Positions 47,191-54,411 of a DNA stretch of 54,411 bases are shown one piece after another. Position 1 is the first letter of the stretch; each line of letters opens with the position of its first letter. A program made the position numbers and the translations under genes. The stretch is from an uncultured Flavobacterium sp. (GTDB lineage Bacteria > Bacteroidota > Bacteroidia > Flavobacteriales > Flavobacteriaceae), in NCBI RefSeq assembly GCF_946478785.1, contig NZ_CAMLDD010000032.1, forward strand, positions 1 through 54,411, written 5' to 3'. Below the pieces are notes generated by a model that did not search any database, was not told where the DNA came from, and saw only the letters and a program-made list of their open reading frames with translations.

Positions 47191-48657
47191 TTATTTACCT
47201 CCAGCAATAATGGCATCTAACAAATCCTGATCCTTTACCACATCTTTAGCTCTGTCTAAAGTAGCACCTACCTCCCACCAGAAAGGCACAAAACCATGTA
47301 GTTTAGCCTGTTTGGTTACATAAGTTGCCCAATACTCCACAGACTGGTTGTGCATCTTCGTATCTAAAGGAATAGGCTTGCCGGCCTCATTGCGCCTCCA
47401 GGATGCATATTCACCCAGTATTACAGGGATACCTTTATCAACAAACTTCTGTTTCATTTTTTGGAATTCATCAACGATCACATCCTCTTCTCCATAGGTG
47501 GCATTACGCTCTGGCTCCATAGTGGAATGATTCCCAGCTCCCCAGTAGTAAACCATGTCGCCCCAACTTACATCTCCATCCAATACTATCGTAAATGTAG
47601 AAGGCGTGTAGTTATGTACCTCAACCATCAATTTGTTAGGTACTGGATCTACAGGAAGCGTATTCATCAGATCAAAAGTTAAATTACTGTCAGTTTTAGG
47701 CCCCTGTACAACAAGCACCCGATAACTGTTCTTGCCTCCGGTAGAGCGAACTGCATCAATAAATGTCTGGTGGTAACTATTGAGTATAGCCATCTGCACG
47801 GCATCTAAAGCCGGTGGTTCATTTGCGCCGGCAAATATAAGGTGCTCATCAAAATCACGCATTTTTGTAGCAATTTGCTCCCAAAGCGCCTTTTGTTTAG
47901 CTTTAACGGACTCTTGATTTGCCGCATTGATATTATCATCCAGCCAACCGCCATCCCAGTGAATATTAAGCATCACATACATATCATTTTCCACGCACCA
48001 TTTAACCACTTGGTGCACACGATCAAGCCATTTAGTGTCAATTTCCGCCTTTGCCGGATCGCTTAAATGAGTCCAATTCCAGTTACAAGGAATTCGTACA
48101 GCATTAAAACCTATTTGTTTTACAAATTTCACATACGATTCAGTAATTTCACTATTAACCCAGTCCCCTTCGGCTTCGGATTCCATGGTATTGCCAAAAT
48201 TTATTCCCAGATGCATTTTTGCTGCCAGTTCCACGGCAGTGCTGCTCATTTTTGTTGCGTCTGGAGCTTTAGGCGATAAATTATATGAAGGATAAAAGTT
48301 AGCTGCCTGTTTAATAGTGATTCTTCGGGTCTGACCATTATTTGCTTCAACTGTGAGTACAACCGAGCGACTTAATTTAAGCGTTTCATTCTTTAGAGCT
48401 ATAAGTTTTATTACAGTAGTTCCACTAGCGCCACTCGTTTTAGTTAATTGTAACCAGGATATTGCCGAATTACTGACACTCCATGCGCTGTTTGCATCAA
48501 TGGTGAGTTCTTCTGATGTACCTCCTTCTGGTGTAAAAGAAATAGTTGTTGCTGAAACCTCTAATTGTGGGGCTTCGTCTCCGTCTTTTGAACAAGAGAC
48601 CGAAAATCCAATAATGATCAGCAGTAGTACAATTTTATAAAAATGTTTAAGTTTCAT
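47191..48657 (-). CDS. BACON-GH5 endo-xyloglucanase/endoglucanase lipoprotein
   Basis: Retaining endo-beta-1,4-glucanase with the same plan as the surface xyloglucanase of the Bacteroides ovatus xyloglucan locus. Lipoprotein signal (MKLKHFYK ... IGFSVSCSKDGDE; lipid on Cys near 22), BACON domain about 31-118 (LEVSATTISFTPEGG ... RRITIKQAA), then the GH5 barrel (subfamily 4-like: LGINFGNTMESEAEGDW). Acid/base is Glu280 in FAGANEPP and nucleophile Glu416 in ILGEYASW. Acidic residues after the Cys fit export to the cell surface. Its signal-peptide DNA is nearly the same as that of the GH27 gene upstream, while the mature part is unrelated. A degraded second copy lies downstream. Confidence 0.9.
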   Translation of the reverse strand: MKLKHFYKIVLLLIIIGFSVSCSKDGDEAPQLEVSATTISFTPEGGTSEELTIDANSAWSVSNSAISWLQLTKTSGASGTTVIKLIALKNETLKLSRSVVLTVEANNGQTRRITIKQAANFYPSYNLSPKAPDATKMSSTAVELAAKMHLGINFGNTMESEAEGDWVNSEITESYVKFVKQIGFNAVRIPCNWNWTHLSDPAKAEIDTKWLDRVHQVVKWCVENDMYVMLNIHWDGGWLDDNINAANQESVKAKQKALWEQIATKMRDFDEHLIFAGANEPPALDAVQMAILNSYHQTFIDAVRSTGGKNSYRVLVVQGPKTDSNLTFDLMNTLPVDPVPNKLMVEVHNYTPSTFTIVLDGDVSWGDMVYYWGAGNHSTMEPERNATYGEEDVIVDEFQKMKQKFVDKGIPVILGEYASWRRNEAGKPIPLDTKMHNQSVEYWATYVTKQAKLHGFVPFWWEVGATLDRAKDVVKDQDLLDAIIAGGK

Positions 48658-48766
48658 TTTTTGTCTTTTTAGAATTAATAATTTTTATTTTGATTCATGC
48701 ATTTTAAGTTTATCCCAAATGATTATCAGTAAGCATCTTTGCTTATAATTAAGATATCTTATCCTG

Positions 48767-48808
48767 CTATTTAACAGGCGTAAATTTGTACAGAACCACT
48801 CCATGGAT
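48767..48808 (-). pseudogene. Relic of a GH27-like C-terminus beyond the GH127 stop
   Basis: One base after the GH127 stop, minus-strand translation gives IHGVVLYKFTPVK and a stop, matching the last residues of the GH27 protein (MHGVALYKFMPAK, stop). The DNA similarity continues a short way past the stop (ATCCTGCTATTTA in both). It is the tail of a lost or recombined GH27-like gene. It is short, so the call rests on the match plus shared flanks. Confidence 0.65.
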
Positions 48809-48809
48809 T

Positions 48810-50765
48810 TTACTCAACTTTTCTAGATAACCATACCTTCATCTTCCCTACCCCTCTGTTTGACCATGTGTAATAGGGTATAAAAACCGGCTTATCAGTT
48901 CCTTTCAACCCCGCTATATTGCCTTTAAGAATGTTAACCTGATTAGATAAAATGTTTTTGTTCTCAACAAAAAATTCATCATTGTCATGAATGGTCATTT
49001 CAGATAATTGCCCGGTATTGTCAATCTGTTCTGTACAATAAACAATAGGCCCATATTCAAGAGCGACGAGGTCTTTGTTTGATTGTACTTTTTCATTGGT
49101 AATAACCCGTCGGACATTCATAGGAACTGACCATTCAATTTTATCTCCCTTTCTCCAGTTTCTTTTTATTTCAAGATAACCGTTATTCATTGTCAGGTTT
49201 TCGTTCTTACCATTAATCTTCAGATTCATGATTCCGGTATTTTCTCCTATGTATTGATAAAGAGTACCGGGAACAGGTTTATTCACTGCCCATCCGGGAA
49301 TGCGGACCTTTAAAGTAAAAGCTGCGGTTTTCTCCGGGTTAACTTCAATAGTAACCTGCCCATTCCATGGATATCCTGTTTGTTGTTTTACTTCAACCTT
49401 TGTATCCCTTACAGTTAACTTCGCCTGATTAGACATAAAAAGATTGATATATAAATCATTTTCATGAGTAGCATAAACGAGCCCTGGTATTGAAGGTAAG
49501 AACCGAATTAGATTGGTTGGGCAACAAGAACATTCAAACCAGGACTGGCGTGTACACGAACCATGGTTAAAAGTATATTTGGCATCCGACTCCAATGGAT
49601 TTGGATAGAAAAATTTATTCCCATTCAAAGAAATACCAGCAAGCAATCCATTATATAAGGTTCTTTCAATAATATCGTAATATTTTGATTCCCCAGTCAG
49701 AAGAAATAATCTATGGTTCCAATATACACTGCCAATAGCAGCACAAGTCTCGTTATATGCTGTGAGATTGGGTAGTTCATAATTATCTCCGAAAGCTTCC
49801 CCTTCATGTCTCGAGCCGATACCTCCTGTAATGTACATTTTCCTGTTGACCATATTTTCCCATAGCTTATGTACAGCATTCAGATAAGCCGGATCTTTAT
49901 AAATGGCAGCAATGTCAGTCATCCCGGCATACAGGTATACGGCTCTTACTGCATGTCCAACTACTTCTTCCTGTTTAACAACAGGCAAGTGATCCTGGTT
50001 GGAGCTTCCATACAATTGATGCGTCATTGGATCTCCTCTCCAGTCCAGATAAAGTTTTGCTAATTCAAGATACTTTTCATTTTTAGTAATAAGATAGAGT
50101 TTGATTAATCCCGTTTCAACAATCTGATGTCCCGGCGGAATTTGAAGTTTACCAGATCCGAAGGTTGCCACCAGCAAGTCAGCATTTTTAATAGCGATAT
50201 CTAAAAAATTTCTTTTGCCCGTGGCGATGTAATGCGCCGCTGCAGCTTCAAAAAGATGTCCGCTATTGTATAACTCATGGCTCGCACTTTCTCCTGCCCA
50301 TCGTTTCCCAGCCGGTTTATACCAATCTGCGGGAGAAGTTGTCGGGTCTATGGTCATCCAGGTAGTAATATATCCATCTTTCTCCTGTCCGATTTTAATA
50401 ATGGCGATAATGGAATCAAGGCAGGCATGAAGAACAGGATTAGGATTGCTGATAAGCGAATAAGAAGCTCCTTCTATGATCTTATATAAATCCGAATCAT
50501 CCCAGGGCATTTTTCCGCGCACCGTGCCTTTTTTTATTCCGCCCGCGATAAGAAAACTTTCCATCCGCCCTTCCTTTGAACATTTATCAAAAGCATAAGG
50601 AATGGTAGTATTCTGAATGACTTTAATTTTGGGTAGCCAGAAACTATCGGTCAATACTACATTTTGAATCTCTACTGCTTTGACAGGGTAATCCTTATAC
50701 TTTGTTTGTGCTTTTGTACAAGCAACAATAAATAGTAATACCAAGAGAAAAATAAAATTTTTCAT
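48810..50765 (-). CDS. GH127 beta-L-arabinofuranosidase
   Basis: Retaining beta-L-arabinofuranosidase that uses a zinc-bound cysteine as nucleophile. Signal peptide about 1-19 (a Cys in FIVACTKAQ could also make it a lipoprotein). The alpha/alpha barrel contains WAGESASHELYNSGHLFEAA and, at the positions expected from the characterised enzyme HypBA1, the zinc set Glu339 and Cys341 (NETC) plus Cys414 and Cys415 (CSCCPTN); C-terminal beta domains follow. Length 651 is normal. Beta-L-arabinofuranose caps occur in extensin, in some pectins and in the T side chain of solanaceous xyloglucan, so the enzyme extends the arabinose-removing set. It lies 75 bp downstream of GH27. Confidence 0.9.
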   Translation of the reverse strand: MKNFIFLLVLLFIVACTKAQTKYKDYPVKAVEIQNVVLTDSFWLPKIKVIQNTTIPYAFDKCSKEGRMESFLIAGGIKKGTVRGKMPWDDSDLYKIIEGASYSLISNPNPVLHACLDSIIAIIKIGQEKDGYITTWMTIDPTTSPADWYKPAGKRWAGESASHELYNSGHLFEAAAAHYIATGKRNFLDIAIKNADLLVATFGSGKLQIPPGHQIVETGLIKLYLITKNEKYLELAKLYLDWRGDPMTHQLYGSSNQDHLPVVKQEEVVGHAVRAVYLYAGMTDIAAIYKDPAYLNAVHKLWENMVNRKMYITGGIGSRHEGEAFGDNYELPNLTAYNETCAAIGSVYWNHRLFLLTGESKYYDIIERTLYNGLLAGISLNGNKFFYPNPLESDAKYTFNHGSCTRQSWFECSCCPTNLIRFLPSIPGLVYATHENDLYINLFMSNQAKLTVRDTKVEVKQQTGYPWNGQVTIEVNPEKTAAFTLKVRIPGWAVNKPVPGTLYQYIGENTGIMNLKINGKNENLTMNNGYLEIKRNWRKGDKIEWSVPMNVRRVITNEKVQSNKDLVALEYGPIVYCTEQIDNTGQLSEMTIHDNDEFFVENKNILSNQVNILKGNIAGLKGTDKPVFIPYYTWSNRGVGKMKVWLSRKVE

Positions 50766-50840
50766 TGATTTGTATTTAGTTGAATTTTTTTTTACTAACT
50801 TTTTTTTTTGCCATTTATCCGGTTAAGAAATCCTATCCTG

Positions 50841-52859
50841 CTATTTAGCCGGCATAAATTTGTACAGCGCCACTCCATGCATCGGAACCTTTACAGAAAG
50901 AGCCTCTTCATCCGCATGGATTGTTGCAATATCTTTTTGACGCCAAAGATCACGCACTTTTTGCTTTCCTGAAATACCAAGCTTATTCAGATCCTTATAA
51001 GAGATGTCCACGTTCTCCAGACCGAAATTGCAAAAGCCTACTGCACGGCTGCCATCCTCCAATTCTTTTACATAAATACGCAAATCTCCGATAGTCTGAA
51101 CACAGGTAGCTTGCTTACCAAGAGCATCCTGATTAACAGCAATTACTTCATCATTTGTTAATAAATTCAGGGTAAAGTCATCCAGCTTTTCCAAATCGCA
51201 ACCCAGTAGCAGAGGAGTAGAAAAAAGACTCCAAAGACTGACGTGAAGATACTGTTCATCTGGTTTAAGCCTGCTCGGATGCAGACTACCCCAGCCTACT
51301 GTTCCTACAACCAGCATGTCCGCATCGTTCCAGTTACCGGGTTTAGCCCAAGCTGCAGTCTGATCCTGAGCTAATGCAATGGCTTTAACGTTGGACCAAG
51401 TATCCAATATATCATTCGTTGTACGCCAGCTGTTTCCTCCTACCGAATCGCCCCATTTCCAAACATCCGACATCCCGTATTGACACAAGCTGAAAACAAT
51501 GTCGCGGGGTTGCTGACGGATATACTCTCCCATTATTTTGTATGGTTTTACGGCGGTAGACAATTGATAACCTCCATTGTAAGAGATAGAAATTACTTTA
51601 TTTGGGTCGTTATCAGGTAGTCCATTTACCGCTCCTCCATAGCTGCACCAATCGTATTTCAGATAATCGAAACCCCATTTGGCATAGGTTTCGGCATCTT
51701 GCTTTTCATAGCCATAACTACCGGCACATCCCCCACAGGTCCAGGGACCAGGACTGGTATAGATGCCAATCTTTAAACCCAGACCATGCACATAGTCAGT
51801 CAGGGCTTTCATATCTCCAAACTTTTTATTAGGAACTATAGTACCAGCCTCGTCCCGCAGCTTGCCTTGCAGGGAAGGATCTGTCAAATCACGGTTATTT
51901 TGCCAGTAATCGTCAATATTTACATAAGTCCATCCGTGATTGATAAGTCCGGTTTTCACCAATGCTTCCGCAGCACGCTTAATTTTATCACCAGAAACTT
52001 CATGAGCGAAACAATTCCAACTGTTCCAACCCATTGGCGGAGTAAGTGCAATTTTATCACCACAAATAATGCTCATACTTTTTTCGGCTACACCTTTCGT
52101 ATTCTTTGCCTTCAATTGAATAACATAAGTGCCGGCTTTTACAAGCTTACCAGTAATAAGTCCTGTTTTTTGATCCAGCTTTAGTCCCTGAGGCAAGCCG
52201 GTAACCTGAAAAGTCATTGGGCGGTCTCCAGTGGCAGGTATCCTGAACTGAAACGGCGAGCCCGGGCGGACACCGAAAACGCTTGCGCTATTGATCTTCG
52301 GTTTTGCAGATGGCTTAGGGGTAAGAATATAGGGCTCACTTGGGACAGGATAGTAAGTAGCAAAACTTGCCACACCGACCGTCTCAAATTTTGCATCTAC
52401 CCAGTTAGCATGATCGCTGCTGTCACCATTTCCTCCGTCTGTTACCCGCAGCTCCAGTTTTTTCACACCCGAAAGTTTCACATTACATAGTCGGGCAGCA
52501 TCATCTTCATGCATTACACCGCTCGACCAAAGCTTCGCTCCATCACCTAATACTATAAACTCTACGGCAGAGTTACGCCCTTTCACCTCATCATCAATGC
52601 CAACCTGCGCAGTAAACGAATTTGCCTTACCATCGAGCTGAATAAAAAGAGAACTTTCTGCGTGTGTGCCGAAGCCACGCTCAAAGGTTTTACCTGCTAT
52701 GGTCATGATGTTGCCATCAACAGACCTGTTTTTTTTTGGTATGCCCCAGCCCTGTGACACTGGGCTGAGATCCAGTTCATCCACCCAAACAGTTTGGGCG
52801 GTAAGAGTACCGCTAACGATTAGCAGTAAAATAATTTTATAAAAATGTTTAAGTTTCAT
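50841..52859 (-). CDS. GH27 alpha-galactosidase with N-terminal NPCBM and Ig-like domains
   Basis: Retaining alpha-galactosidase (or beta-L-arabinopyranosidase) of 672 residues. Signal peptide about 1-21. An NPCBM module (about 22-165: GWGIPKKNRSVDG ... FERGFGTHAESSL) and a putative-Ig domain (about 178-262: GDRPMTFQVTGLPQGL) precede the barrel starting at LTPPMGWNSWNCF. The nucleophile is Asp403 in YLKYDWC and the acid/base Asp514 in WNDADML. The C-terminal beta domain ends GVALYKFMPAK. Without a sorting domain it is probably periplasmic. Signal-peptide DNA is shared with the GH5 gene, and a copy of its tail lies at 48767-48808. Position: 75 bp from GH127 downstream, 196 bp from GH43 upstream. 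Confidence 0.93.
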   Translation of the reverse strand: MKLKHFYKIILLLIVSGTLTAQTVWVDELDLSPVSQGWGIPKKNRSVDGNIMTIAGKTFERGFGTHAESSLFIQLDGKANSFTAQVGIDDEVKGRNSAVEFIVLGDGAKLWSSGVMHEDDAARLCNVKLSGVKKLELRVTDGGNGDSSDHANWVDAKFETVGVASFATYYPVPSEPYILTPKPSAKPKINSASVFGVRPGSPFQFRIPATGDRPMTFQVTGLPQGLKLDQKTGLITGKLVKAGTYVIQLKAKNTKGVAEKSMSIICGDKIALTPPMGWNSWNCFAHEVSGDKIKRAAEALVKTGLINHGWTYVNIDDYWQNNRDLTDPSLQGKLRDEAGTIVPNKKFGDMKALTDYVHGLGLKIGIYTSPGPWTCGGCAGSYGYEKQDAETYAKWGFDYLKYDWCSYGGAVNGLPDNDPNKVISISYNGGYQLSTAVKPYKIMGEYIRQQPRDIVFSLCQYGMSDVWKWGDSVGGNSWRTTNDILDTWSNVKAIALAQDQTAAWAKPGNWNDADMLVVGTVGWGSLHPSRLKPDEQYLHVSLWSLFSTPLLLGCDLEKLDDFTLNLLTNDEVIAVNQDALGKQATCVQTIGDLRIYVKELEDGSRAVGFCNFGLENVDISYKDLNKLGISGKQKVRDLWRQKDIATIHADEEALSVKVPMHGVALYKFMPAK

Positions 52860-52924
52860 TTTTTATTTTTTTTTTGAAACAAAATATTTCAAATCCATTG
52901 TTTCATTGAGAATTCTTTATAAGT

Positions 52925-52954
52925 AAATCTGTGACTCCTAAAAGTCACAGGTTT
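52925..52954. terminator. Hairpin between GH43 and GH27
   Basis: AAATCTGTGACT (52925-52936) pairs with AGTCACAGGTTT (52943-52954), with one G-T mismatch position and a six-base loop. It lies about 100 bp after the GH43 stop. The T-run is on the plus-strand side, so a minus-strand terminator role is uncertain. Confidence 0.45.
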
Positions 52955-53055
52955 TTCACATTCAAAACTGTTTAATAATACTCTCTATTTTAATTTAATC
53001 AGAATATCTATACCCCTGATTTAACTAATTTTAATTCAATTGATATGCAACTGAA

Positions 53056-54411
53056 TTAGTAATTGAATTTCCATTCATCAAACAAAAAATTTTCTCCTTC
53101 AAATACAAAATAGATATTACCTACCTCTTTATTTATTTTCTGTTTTATTTTCTTTGAGATTGTAGTCCATTCTTTCCCATTAGATTCAAGGGAAACAAGA
53201 GGTGTACCTTTAAGATTATTTACATAAACATCTATTTTTCCTTTTCCTTTTACTCTGGCTTCAAATTTGGCAGGAATCTGTTTGCTGAAATCAGCTCCTC
53301 GAACCATCAAACATTGTTTGTCTGCTTTTCCTTTGGCAACCATATTGCCCACATTACCTACAGCTTCGAACTGCACTTGCCCCGAAGTTCCGCCAGTAGT
53401 TTCTGCTTGCTGAAGAACGAATGGATTTAATGGAGTAAGTTGAGACGGTCCTTCAAAAGTTGCTTTGTCCATATGGATTTTCACATTGGCTTCATCCACC
53501 TGCATTTCCTCGATACCCACGTTACGAAAACCACCCTTAGTGCCAAAATAATCCTGTAAATACATAGCATGGTAAGTAATATAATACTTCTCTTTAAACT
53601 TGAACAGGTGCGTGTGATTGTTTGTCCAAGGTCCTACATTTTCTTCACCAGTATTATTAAAATAATTATCGTGATATTTCCAACTATCCGGATTTAAAGG
53701 TGTTTTACTCGTCATGTAAGAAATGTTACATTTGGTTGGTTTGGCAATATTGGTATAAGGCCATTCAGTGCGTTCTTCCCAATTTGTATTATAGGTATAA
53801 ACATAGGTTCCATTGATAAAATTAAGGTCGCTTGCCTCAAAAAAATAAGGAGCGGGTATCTTAGCAACATCGCTGGCCAAACTAATCATATCTGTTCCTA
53901 ATTTTGCGATTCTGGCATTATCCGGCATATATTTTGTTTTAGGGGCTCCACCTCCAAAAGTCAGCCAGCCTGTACCCTGGTCGTCAATAAGAACACCGGG
54001 ATCAAATGGAGCATCAACATCCACACCAGGAATAGAACGGTCGACTACATTTTTCCCTAATGGATCAGTCCACGGACCAACGGGAGAGGTAGAAGTAAGC
54101 ACGGCTGAGCCAACACCGCTATTCGAGTAATACAAATAGAAATGTGTCTTACCATCGGCTTCGAGTCTGGATGTGATGGAAGGCGCCCAGGAATTTTGAG
54201 TCCATGGTGCCAGCTTTGCAGTATCTATGAGACCATGATACGTCCAGTTGACCATATCATTGGAAGACATCATAACCAGTGTATGGATATGCTCGTATGA
54301 ATTTTTCCCATCCTTCCCTACATGCTCATACTGTTGATTATCATTCGTACCATACACATAAATTCTTCCATTGTATTCTATAGCTGTTGGGTCGGCCGTA
54401 AACATAAAATC
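53056..54411 (-). CDS. GH43 glycosidase with CBM6-like C-terminus (5' end outside the window)
   Basis: The reading frame remains open to the window edge (D-F precede MFTADPT), so the Met at 54405 is internal and the signal peptide is missing. The GH43 five-bladed propeller has its base Asp in TADPTAIEYNGRIYVYGT, a second Asp in PFDPGVLIDDQGTGWLTFGG and the acid Glu in FFEASDLNF. The last 120 residues (from LQQAETTGG) form a CBM6-like sandwich ending FDEWKFNY. Such enzymes are usually alpha-L-arabinofuranosidases or beta-xylosidases. It differs strongly from the GH43 at 18811-20382 and does not share its C-terminal domain. 196 bp separate it from GH27. Confidence 0.88.
   Translation of the reverse strand, partial: DFMFTADPTAIEYNGRIYVYGTNDNQQYEHVGKDGKNSYEHIHTLVMMSSNDMVNWTYHGLIDTAKLAPWTQNSWAPSITSRLEADGKTHFYLYYSNSGVGSAVLTSTSPVGPWTDPLGKNVVDRSIPGVDVDAPFDPGVLIDDQGTGWLTFGGGAPKTKYMPDNARIAKLGTDMISLASDVAKIPAPYFFEASDLNFINGTYVYTYNTNWEERTEWPYTNIAKPTKCNISYMTSKTPLNPDSWKYHDNYFNNTGEENVGPWTNNHTHLFKFKEKYYITYHAMYLQDYFGTKGGFRNVGIEEMQVDEANVKIHMDKATFEGPSQLTPLNPFVLQQAETTGGTSGQVQFEAVGNVGNMVAKGKADKQCLMVRGADFSKQIPAKFEARVKGKGKIDVYVNNLKGTPLVSLESNGKEWTTISKKIKQKINKEVGNIYFVFEGENFLFDEWKFNY

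Noticed and set aside
53050..53058. Weak inverted repeat around the stop codon of the last GH43
   Set aside because: The arms contain a mismatch, are almost all A/T, and no T-run follows on the minus strand, so I do not call a terminator.

Overview
The window is a carbohydrate-degradation region from a Bacteroidota bacterium, most likely a Flavobacterium-like member of the Flavobacteriaceae. Support comes from AT-rich DNA, a hybrid two-component system with an AraC output domain, signal peptides ending in A-Q, and type IX secretion (T9SS) C-terminal sorting domains ending in FKIIKK or FKIVKK. Every confidently assigned gene lies on the minus strand, so transcription runs from high to low coordinates.

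Layout in transcription order. 54.4-46.7 kb: a GH43 (cut by the window edge), GH27 alpha-galactosidase, GH127 beta-L-arabinofuranosidase, a BACON-GH5 lipoprotein, and a decayed second GH5 copy. 46.4-36.3 kb: two GH74 xyloglucanases, two related T9SS-type beta-sandwich proteins (one has lost its sorting domain), a GH29 alpha-L-fucosidase and a probable L-fucose mutarotase. 36.1-28.2 kb: a modular T9SS esterase, a GH44 endoglucanase/xyloglucanase, GH51 arabinofuranosidase and a SASA-type acetylesterase. 28.1-13.4 kb: GH2 beta-galactosidase, GH97, GH3, a frameshifted beta-propeller lipoprotein, GH43, a second GH2 and three esterase genes in a tight run. 12.8-8.2 kb: a second GH44 with a ricin-type lectin domain, and a GH42 beta-galactosidase. 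7.9-0 kb: an AraR-like Nudix regulator, a second GH3 and the hybrid sensor.

The enzyme set fits complete breakdown of decorated, acetylated xyloglucan. GH74, GH44 and GH5 cut the backbone. GH2, GH42, GH29, GH43, GH51 and GH127 strip galactose, fucose and alpha/beta-arabinofuranose. Esterases remove acetyl or acyl groups, and GH3 enzymes finish the glucose backbone. Location follows role: both GH44, both GH74 and one esterase carry T9SS sorting domains (outside the cell), the GH5 looks like a surface lipoprotein, and the exo-glycosidases have only ordinary signal peptides (periplasm). No SusC/SusD pair, no transporter and no GH31 alpha-xylosidase are present, so import and xylose removal must be encoded elsewhere.

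The locus shows much duplication and decay: paired GH44, GH74, GH3, GH2 and esterase genes, a lectin domain shared between a GH44 and a GH74, a GH5 pseudogene, a lost sorting domain, a relic of a GH27-like C-terminus, and a homopolymer frameshift in the propeller gene.
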